A stretch of DNA of 64,000 nt from Ascaphus truei (lineage: Eukaryota; Chordata; Amphibia; Anura; Ascaphidae): positions 37,143 through 101,142 of the forward strand of contig WSYH01001943.1 of assembly GCA_036426205.1 (NCBI GenBank). The letters run 5' to 3'. Shown in pieces: positions 57,357 to 64,000 of this stretch. Position 1 is the stretch's first letter. Each line of letters starts with the position of its first letter. The notes under the pieces were generated by a model. That model was not told the origin of the DNA. It worked only from the letters and a program-made list of their open reading frames with translations, and did not search any database. The translations under genes were made by a program, and so were the position numbers.

Positions 57357-57565
57357 CAGTCTTTTTCAAACAGGGTTCCTAGGCACCCTCGGGTTCCCTG
57401 GGCATGTCTGAAAGGTTCCCTGCAATTTTCTGGTCATTTGAAAATTGTATCAAATACAGAAGAATTCACAATGCATCTGATCACGGACGCGCTATTAGAG
57501 ATGGTTGGGGGTTCCTCAGAATTTCATTTATGGTTCCTTAACCAAAAAAAGGTTGGAAACCACTG
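57357..57565. mobile_element. hAT-type MITE (209 bp)
   Basis: CAGTCTTTTTCAAACAGGG at the left and GGTTGGAAACCACTG at the right. Flanked by GTTTAGAC (57349-57356) and GTTTAGAG (57566-57573), an 8-bp duplication with one change. GGTTCC/GGGTTCCTTAG-type repeats inside. Confidence 0.8.
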
Positions 57566-57779
57566 GTTTAGAGACTGGCTTATGTGTAATAGGCTTGTAG
57601 TTGCATTTTGTTTTGTTCCACTACAGAAGCATCTTTCTGTAATACTAATAAATGCAGCATTTACTTGCAAACTTGTTCTCACTGTCTTGTGTTATACAGT
57701 ATAATTATATAATGTTACTTTATCCTTACACCACACAGGGAGCGTCCTTACTAAATTACATCAGTGAAACACACTAACA

Positions 57780-58290
57780 CCCTTAGGGTAGGTCCATACT
57801 GCCGCAGACCGGGCGGAGGCGTTTGCGCGGGGCGCGGTCAAATTGCCTAAAGGTATTGATCGTGCCCATAGACCACGCTGGCGGCATCAGGAGGTGGCGC
57901 ACGTTAGGTGAGAAATCAGTTGAAACTGATTTCTCAGCGCTACTGCCAGGTCACGTGAACGGTTCGCCCAATGAGGGCGAACCAGCTCCGTGACGCCCCT
58001 AGGCACGCCCCCCACAGCGCGTCTACCATGGGCCGAAAACACAACCGCTTCACACGGGTGACGTCACACGGGCGAAGGCTGTATGGCCTTAGCCTAAGGC
58101 TGTGCTTATAGTACCGGTGACGCGACATCGCGGCAAAACAAATGTATTGCCGCCGTCGCATGTGCTTATAGTAGAAGCGACGTGACGTAGCGACGGCTTG
58201 GTCGCGATCGCTAGAAGTCGTCAATTTGATTTTTCCGGTGACCGCAGCGTGACGTCACCGTCGCCGGCACTATAAACTCAGCCTTATACA
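57780..58290. mobile_element. Two adjacent MITEs, second of the CGACATCGCG family
   Basis: 57780-58085 (TTAGGGTAGGTCCATACTGC ... GGCTGTATGGCCTTAGCC) is a GC-rich element with inverted outer ends. 58090-58285 (GGCTGTGCTTATAGTACCGG ... GCCGGCACTATAAACTCAGC) matches 31905-32086. A minus-strand 94-codon frame across both is not a gene. Confidence 0.7.
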
Positions 58291-58579
58291 GGGTACACAC
58301 AGTGTAAATTTACCTGCCAAAGCAAATAATGTGACAATGTAATTCCTGGTCTGAAGATGTTGTTATATGTACCTAAATAATCTCTCATATAATATGGCTA
58401 CATAGTACCTTGTGTGTTTCATGGTTTAGGATTTGTATACATGCAGAATATACAGTACACACAGGTTTCATTAAGGGCGGTGCGAAGGAATGAGACGTGA
58501 CAATACTGCAGTGAGAGAGTTTGGAGGTGCTAAGGTTGGTAATACAGTAATAATGGGTAGCTTTACGGCAGTAACGTAT

Positions 58580-58715
58580 GATTATCTGCAGGTCGCTCTG
58601 GAATCTGGGCTCTTTTGTTCTTATCTCTCCTCGCTCTGTAGGGCCTTGTTTGGTTCTGTTCCTCAGCTCCTGTGCTATTTTAGCTGCGGGTGAGATAAGG
58701 TGGAGTATATAGTGG
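58580..58715 (+). promoter_or_regulatory. MYL7: MYL7 core promoter with GATA and CArG-like sites
   Basis: A TATATAG box (58706-58712) lies 48 bp before the ATG. Upstream are three GATA motifs: TTATCT at 58582-58587 and 58621-58626, and AGATAA at 58693-58698. A CArG-like CCTTGTTTGG (58644-58653, one base off consensus) and a near-MEF2 CTATTTTAG (58673-58681) are also present. GATA4 and SRF are known activators of cardiac myosin light chain promoters. Binding here is inferred. Confidence 0.65.
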
Positions 58716-58759
58716 GGGTCTGAGGAGCAGGGGGCCGGTGATAGCAGAAGAGCAGAGAG

Positions 58760-58762
58760 ATG
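58760..58762 (+). CDS. MYL7: MYL7 exon 1 (start codon only)
   Basis: GAGCAGAGAG ATG is followed at once by the donor GTGAGTAA. A first coding exon consisting only of ATG is the rule for regulatory myosin light chain 2 genes. The next exon begins GCC AGC AGG. Confidence 0.93.
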
Positions 58763-61700
58763 GTGAGTAACCTGTGCGTGCTGTGAGTATGTACCCATTA
58801 TACTAAACCCAAACATCAGCTGGACGGACCCCCCCTCCACCCACTGATCTGTCACTGCACCTCCATCCTACCCTGCAGATCCACTACTATTCTTGTACTG
58901 AACCCACACACAGCTGTCACTGCACCTCTATCCTGCCCTGCAGATCCACAACTATTCTTGTACTCAGTCAACATACAAACACACAAACACAACTCTGTCA
59001 CTGCATCTACATCCTTCCCTGCAGCCTACTCTGCTATTCCTGTACTGAACCGACACGCACAGCTGTCACTGCACCTCCTCCCTGCCCTGCAGCACCCTCT
59101 ATTATTCCTGTTCATACTGCCCCCCCCCCCCCCCACACACACACAGCTTTGTCACTGCACCTCTATCCTGCCATGCAGAACCATCACCTGTTCCAGTACT
59201 GACTCCACACAAACACACACAGCTTTGTCACTGCACCTTTACCCTGCCTTCCAGTCTGCCTCTGTTATTCCTGTACTGACCCCACACACCTCTATCCCTA
59301 CACCTACTTCCTGTCCTGCAACCCAGTCTGCTACTCCTGCAGTGACCTCTCTTCACATACGCACACAGCACTGTCCGTGCACCGCCACCCTGCCCTACTC
59401 ACCCTCTTCTATCCCTGTACTGACAACACACATACACCTGCATCCTGCCCTCTGCTCCCTCCTCTCCCTCTGTCTCATGTGCTTCCCCATATTTTCTGCA
59501 GGCCAGCAGGAAAGCGGTGACGCGAGGGAAGGCTGCTGCTAAACGAGCTCAGCGCGGCTCTTCCAACGTCTTCTCCATGTTTGAGCAGTCGCAGATCCAG
59601 GAGTTCAAGGAGGTGCGGAGCCAATACACAGCACCCCCTGTCGCCAGATCTGCAGAGCATCCCCTCACCAGACCTGCAGAATATCTATAACAACCTGTAT
59701 CACGACATAGACCTGCCGAACATCGCTCTAACAAATGTATCATGACATAGACTTGCAGAACATCGCTCTAACAAATGTATCATGACATAGACTTGCAGAA
59801 CATAGCTCTTACAAATGTATCATGACATAGACCTGAAGAATGAACATCTCTCTAACAACCTGTGTTATGACATAGACCTGGAGAACATCGCTCTATTAAC
59901 TGCATCATGACAGACTTACAGAGCATTGCTCTAATAACTTATATCCAAACACTGACCTGCAGAACATTGCTCCGATAGCCGTATCATGACATAGACCTGC
60001 AGAACATCGCTCTGATCGCCATATCATGACATAGACCTGCAGAACATCGCTCTGATCGCCATATCATGACATAGAGCTGCAGAACATCGCTCTGATCGCC
60101 ATATCATGACATAGAGCTGCAGAGCTCTATAACTGCTCAGGCTTCAGGAACAGTGGTCTGGAATAACCTGGGACTGTAATTCAGAATGATTTAAGCAATA
60201 TATTTAGGCCATGACAAGAGCAGATCTGTAAAAAAAAAATACTCAATAGTTTAAATATGGGAATTGAAGTTTGTAAATACTAAGGCAGTGGTACTCCAGG
60301 CGTGAAGATAAAGTTACTCTATACCCCCGCCTAGTACCATTACACTTCCACCACCGGTTCTTGGGATATGAATATCGTGTGGTTTAAAATTAATATATTT
60401 ATTGGGGGAGCGGCCCATGTAACACTGAAGAGGGGGGTCTTAACCCATTCACTGCCAGAGGGACAATGACTGTGCTTTTCCAGGCGTTCAGCTGTATTGA
60501 TCAGAATCGTGACGGGATTATCACCAAATCCGACCTGAAAGAGACCTACATGCAGCTGGGTAAGTTTCCCATTTGTGCAACAGCAAGAAAACATGAGTGG
60601 TACTGTAATGTCTGATCCATAAAGAGTAAAAAAAAAAAACATTCTTGATAAAGTGGGGAGAGGTATCTGCTTCTGGTTTTATACCAATCGCTTATTCGGT
60701 AGAAGAAAAGAAAATGCACTTTTTAGACATACTAAATTTTATGCACTCATTTTATATAAAGTAGTTTGACTTTCTACCACCTTAGAACTATCAGTCTCTC
60801 ATCACGGCTTTTGATGCCCATTGGCCAATGGGTTATGTATAATTTGGTATGCCTTTTTTATTTGGAGAACACTATGGTGGCCCAACTTCCTGTACATAGA
60901 CTCTTGGGTTTTGACATCACTTCCTGTGCATGCAATTTTGACATATGACATAATTTCCTGCTCTTGACTTCACTGCTTTTTTTTTTTTCTTGCTCCCTCA
61001 GGTAAGATGAATACAAATGACGAGGAGCTGGAAGAAATGCTGAAAGAGGGGAAGGGACCGATCAACTTCACAGTGTTCCTGTCGCTGTTTGGTGAGAAGC
61101 TTAATGGTGAGTGAAGGAGACCCATTGCTCCCAATGACATCATGGCATGACATGTCCCCTCTGTCACTGCCATTCTCTGTCCCTTATTTCAATGTCATGT
61201 GACTGTCTCTTTCGACTCTCTCACACTCCCTTTATCCCCTATATGCTCTTTCCTCTGTATGACTGTCCCATCTCCCATGCTCTCTCTGTCCCCTTGGTTC
61301 TACCACCGGAAATCAGACACATTTGTTACTCCCAGCAGTAATGCAGTCAGTCTCCAGTCCCTCCCAGCATGCACCTCACTCCTATCTTTGGATCTCGATT
61401 CCCAGGAACAGACCCAGAAGATTCTATCCTTGGTGCCTTCAAACTGCTGGACCCTGACAGTACTGGCAATGTCAACAAAGACGAGTGAGTCCAACCAGAT
61501 CCAGGGGAGGATGCAACAAGGCATCTCTGGGATGGCGCAGCTCTGCTTCACAATGTATTGAAGGTTTTCTCTGGCAGGGAATGAGTCGAACTAATTTGCT
61601 CCCTATTCTCGTTTCCAGGTTAAAGAATCTGCTGATGACCCAGGCAGACAGGTTCACAGCAGAGGAGGTGAGCAGCTTTTGCCCCTCCCTAGTTGGGCTC

Positions 61701-62456
61701 CCTCTAGTTGTGAGGCAGGTGTGCACTGCACTTTGGAGTAAAACGTTGTCAAAACACACCTGAAAAGTATTGCGCCTCTCAATAAAACTGGTTTATAGAA
61801 ATGGGGGAAGATTTAATACAATAAGACAGGAAAAAATTATGCAATTTGATACATCCTATTACCACATGTTCTTATTATAAAGCCACCTATTGTAGTATAT
61901 AACCACTTCCCATAACTCCTCTTATTGCTGCATATAACCACTTCCCATAACTCCTCTTATTGCTTGATATAACCGCTCCCTATAACTCCTATTGCTCCAT
62001 GTAACCACTTCCTATTACACCATATAACCCCTCCCAATAACTCCTAATGATCCATATAACCGTTCCCTATAACTCCTCCTATTGCTCCATATAACCACTC
62101 CCTATAACTCCTCCTATTGCTCCATATAACTCCTTCTATTTCTCCATGTAACTGCTACATAGAACACATATTGCCTCATAGAACCGCTCCCTATAACTCC
62201 AACCTTCATTGATTTACTACTACAACAACGACGACTCCTCATATTACTCCATATAACTGCTCACTATAAGTCCCTCTTTTGCTCTAAAACCCTGAATCTG
62301 CTGTTTGACTTCTTCTTTAAGATGGGAGATATTAATGGCGTCTCCTCATAGGTGGAGCAGATGTTTGCTGTGACTCCGATTGATGTGGCCGGAAATATCG
62401 ACTACAAGTCATTGTGTTACATCATCACACACGGAGATGAGAAGGAAGACTCTTAA
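58760..62456 (+). CDS. MYL7: Atrial myosin regulatory light chain 2 (MLC2a), seven exons
   Basis: Exons 58760-58762, 59502-59612, 60484-60559, 61002-61106, 61406-61484, 61619-61667 and 62352-62456 join to 528 nt, 175 residues plus stop. That is the human MYL7 length. The product binds the neck of cardiac myosin heavy chain and tunes contraction. Order: N-terminal basic segment with the phosphorylatable RGSSNVF (residues ~20-26), EF-hand 1 with loop [12 protein letters not shown] (~42-55), a central helix, degenerate EF-hand 2 ([12 protein letters not shown]) and a C-terminal [14 protein letters not shown] and GPINFTVFL distinguish it from the ventricular paralog. All introns have GT-AG ends. 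Lies ~5.9 kb downstream of GCK on the same strand, as in human. Confidence 0.97.
58850..59430. repeat. ~65-70-bp minisatellite in MYL7 intron 1
   Basis: Seven or eight units with CTGTCACTGCACCTCTATCC, TGCCCTGCAG and ATTCCTGTACTGA. It yields a 194-codon plus-strand frame that runs into exon 2 but is not coding. Confidence 0.88.
59502..59612 (+). CDS. MYL7: MYL7 exon 2
   Basis: 111 nt between TTTCTGCAG and GTGCGGAG. Encodes [20 protein letters not shown] then [17 protein letters not shown]: the basic N-terminus, phosphorylation region and first helix. Confidence 0.97.
59640..60125. repeat. ~39-bp minisatellite in MYL7 intron 2
   Basis: About twelve units of ATCATGACATAGACCTGCAG plus AACATCGCTCTGATAGCC. 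Later units (59990-60120) are nearly identical, earlier ones diverged. Confidence 0.92.
60484..60559 (+). CDS. MYL7: MYL7 exon 3
   Basis: 76 nt between TTTCCAG and GTAAGTT. Encodes [20 protein letters not shown] then TYMQLG. The EF-hand loop [12 protein letters not shown] has all metal-binding positions. Confidence 0.97.
61002..61106 (+). CDS. MYL7: MYL7 exon 4
   Basis: 105 nt between CCCTCAG and GTGAGTG. Encodes [20 protein letters not shown] then [15 protein letters not shown]. Confidence 0.97.
61406..61484 (+). CDS. MYL7: MYL7 exon 5
   Basis: 79 nt between TTCCCAG and GTGAGTC. Encodes [20 protein letters not shown] then NVNKDE, including the degenerate second EF-hand. Confidence 0.97.
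61619..61667 (+). CDS. MYL7: MYL7 exon 6
   Basis: 49 nt between GTTTCCAG and GTGAGCA. Encodes [16 protein letters not shown]. Confidence 0.96.
61885..62295. repeat. Tandem array of TATTGCTCCATATAAC type in MYL7 intron 6
   Basis: Units such as ATATAACCACTTCCCATAAC and CTCCTATTGCTCCATATAAC repeat about a dozen times. Same family as 1-236, same strand sense. Confidence 0.85.
62352..62456 (+). CDS. MYL7: MYL7 exon 7 and stop
   Basis: 105 nt after CCTCATAG, ending TAA at 62454-62456. Encodes [20 protein letters not shown] then [14 protein letters not shown]. Confidence 0.97.
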   Translation: MEQMFAVTPIDVAGNIDYKSLCYIITHGDEKEDS

Positions 62457-62501
62457 AAGGCCGGCGTAGAGACGCTGTGAAGTTGCCTTCTCAAGCATTG
62501 A

Positions 62502-62507
62502 ATTAAA
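62502..62507 (+). terminator. MYL7: MYL7 polyadenylation signal ATTAAA
   Basis: ATTAAA, the commonest variant signal, lies 46 bases after the stop and is followed by a T-rich GTTCTTTTTTT stretch. A short 3' UTR of about 60-80 bases is implied. Confidence 0.7.
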
Positions 62508-62539
62508 ATGTTCTTTTTTTTATACAACACGATTCAGTT

Positions 62540-63100
62540 GATTTTTTTTTTTTTTTTAAAGGAATAATTGTATATGTCCATCACCAAAAAGTAGCTCTCT
62601 GTGCATTAGAACTGCAGGAGAAGACTTTTAGACAAAAAAAAAAAAGTAGCTGTACTGTGCATTAGAACTGCAGGGGAAGTTTTTTTTTTTATAGAGATTC
62701 CAACTTCCAATGACCCAAATACATGTGATCTTTAGTGTTCAGGGTCAAAATATGACTTTAATATGTTTCCCTGCGAGGGAAAAGAAATAAGATCTATTCA
62801 ATTGGATGGGACTAAAATCTCCAGTGTGGGAAGAGGGAGACACAGCATATGAAATAAAACCTACGAATTAGAATGGAAGTGAGAGAGAAGTGCAGAAACG
62901 AAGAGACAATTTCGTCTTTACAATAAAGAAGGCGAAGTTTAGGTCTGTGATATAAACTTGGCGCAATTTCTATCACACGTCCACCACTTTCCCTGTGATA
63001 TAGCACGTGATAGAACATTGAAAGCTGAGAGAGGGAGAAAAGGTGCTCAGGATAAATAGGAAGAAGGGGGTAAGATGGTCCGTGGTTCACAGCAACTTCA
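62540..63100. other. Flank of MYL7 with a local near-duplication
   Basis: AGTAGCTCTCTGTGCATTAG AACTGCAGGAGAAG (62590) and AGTAGCTGTACTGTGCATTA GAACTGCAGGGG (62644) are direct repeats ~54 bp apart. Otherwise no feature was seen. Confidence 0.55.
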
Positions 63101-63170
63101 GCAGCCAACGCATGGATGTCTAAAAAAACTTTATTGATCGCTAGCAGCAAACATCAGGCAACCACTCTAA

Positions 63171-63215
63171 CATGTTTCGTCCAGGCTATGGACTTTTTCA
63201 AAGAGTGCTGATAGT
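63171..63215 (-). ncRNA. Hammerhead-like motif of Penelope-like copy 3, core altered
   Basis: Minus strand: CACTCT (helix I), TTGAAAA in place of CUGANGA, and a helix II hairpin AGTCC...GGAC. GAAA, the palindrome ACATGT, one base, and AGAGTG (exact helix I partner) follow. All three helices can form, but the core box has two changes, so cleavage is doubtful. Confidence 0.5.
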
Positions 63216-63740
63216 GTATGGCAGCCAAATAGATATAGGGAGTGGTGAGTGTATGCCACCAATAGAAACAGGGAACGTATTTAAACCTCACCTGTGGTAG
63301 ATTAATCATTAAAGTGGATAACTATCTCCCCAACAATCCCCATAGCAATGGCTGCACAACAAGGTATTTACAACATACACATGAAAAATCTTAAAAACAA
63401 AACAGAACATATAATGGATAAATTTAAAAACACAACTACTGATGTTTTAAGTTACCAGCATCATTATTATTATATAAAGCTATATCAATTAATGGAAGTA
63501 TACAGATGTATAACAAAGGATTTCATATATCTAGTACTTATAAAATCTTTTTTGTACTTATAAAGCATTTTCAGTATCAAGATTCACTTTAAAGGGATAT
63601 AAACATTTTATCAATTTATTCACATAATTCATATCCATGAATACAGTGGCAACCGCATGACAGACAGTAACTTAATATGTCACCTCCCAGATCACAATGT
63701 AATTGGGTGAACACTGTGAACCCACCCCAAAACTTAGCCA

Positions 63741-64000
63741 TTACCCCATCAGGAAGTGTTTCAGTTCCCACTCCTGATTGATGCCGGCCGGATGGAGTGT
63801 GTTCAGAGTGTACACCCAATACATTTCCTGTTTATTTAATACCCCCTCTCTATGGCCTCCTCTAGCGTTACAAGGGATATGTTCAATTGCCATATAGGAA
63901 AAGTTGGCTATTCCCCCTTTAGGGCATCTGGAGAAGTGTCTGGGAACTGGATGAGACACATCATTCTTTTTAATAAGCCTGACATGCTCGGCAATGCGGG
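63741..64000 (-). pseudogene. Penelope-like protein, C-terminal end (copy 3)
   Basis: The minus frame reads FSYMAIEHIPCNARGGHREG then QEMYWVYTLNTLHPAGINQE, the usual GIE-x-I ... RGG-x-R-E ... W-I-x-x-L-x-T-x-x-P-x-G-L-N end. An in-frame stop is near 63960. The frame end is at about 63741 and further upstream coding lies beyond the window. Confidence 0.75.

Larger units (their letters stand above)
63110..64000 (-). mobile_element. Penelope-like element copy 3, 3' part (runs off the window)
   Basis: Minus-strand coding tail at 63741-64000, then non-coding AT-rich sequence and a hammerhead-shaped motif (63210-63171). Same layout as copies 1 and 2. Its other end is outside the window. Confidence 0.7.

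Noticed and set aside
58958..59542. 194-codon plus-strand frame reaching into MYL7 exon 2
   Set aside because: It is the intron-1 minisatellite read through; the exon is used in another frame, fixed by the ATG-only exon 1 and the AG acceptor at 59501.

Overview
This window looks like nuclear DNA from a vertebrate, most likely an amphibian (anuran-like). It holds two split genes with GT-AG introns inside a very repeat-rich background: hAT, Tc1 and Tigger-like DNA transposons, Ty3/gypsy and BEL/Pao LTR elements, Penelope-like elements, and CR1 and RTE LINEs. The species cannot be named from sequence alone. No rRNA, tRNA gene, CRISPR array, operon or prokaryotic system is visible.

Genes. From about 28.0 to 52.8 kb the plus strand carries exons 2-10 of glucokinase (GCK, hexokinase IV). 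Exon lengths are 163, 155, ~123, 96, 100, 184, 156, 234 and 145 nt, matching the mammalian gene except for exon 4. Exon 1 is uncertain; a small candidate lies at 26.7 kb. About 6 kb downstream on the same strand is the complete seven-exon atrial myosin regulatory light chain gene MYL7 (58.76-62.46 kb, 175 aa). Its TATA/GATA/CArG-like promoter lies immediately upstream. GCK followed by MYL7 is the same neighbour pair and orientation as in human. One gene is glycolytic and glucose-sensing, the other cardiac-contractile; nothing here suggests they work together.

Repeats, region by region. 0-3.4 kb: a tandem array and a 1.33-kb hAT element. 3.4-17.2 kb: a nested stack, in which an RTE LINE is split by a Tf1/sushi-type chromovirus, which is split by a Penelope-like element, which holds a solo LTR and a 4.2-kb hAT-like element. 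17.2-20.2 kb: an LTR fragment and a BEL/Pao gag remnant with its LTR. 20.2-22.6 kb: a CR1 3' end and a complete but dead Tc1. 23-24.4 kb: a second Penelope-like element and a 540-bp foldback. 26-27.7 kb: minisatellites. 31.3-37.0 kb: a Gmr1-like gypsy element (integrase before reverse transcriptase) inside GCK intron 3. 37.9-45 kb: ragged minisatellite arrays that look like unpolished assembly and carry damaged GCK exons 4 and 5. 46.2-49.7 kb: a CR1 LINE with two hAT MITEs in GCK intron 7. 50-51.5 kb: a minisatellite beside a partial duplicate of GCK exon 8. 53-58.3 kb: MITEs, a tRNA-type SINE and short repeats. 63-64 kb: a third Penelope-like tail.

The most interesting signals are: hammerhead-ribozyme-shaped motifs beside all three Penelope-like remnants; a predicted self-priming site in the chromovirus; the integrase-first gypsy element; and the assembly-error zone that falsely breaks GCK exon 4.
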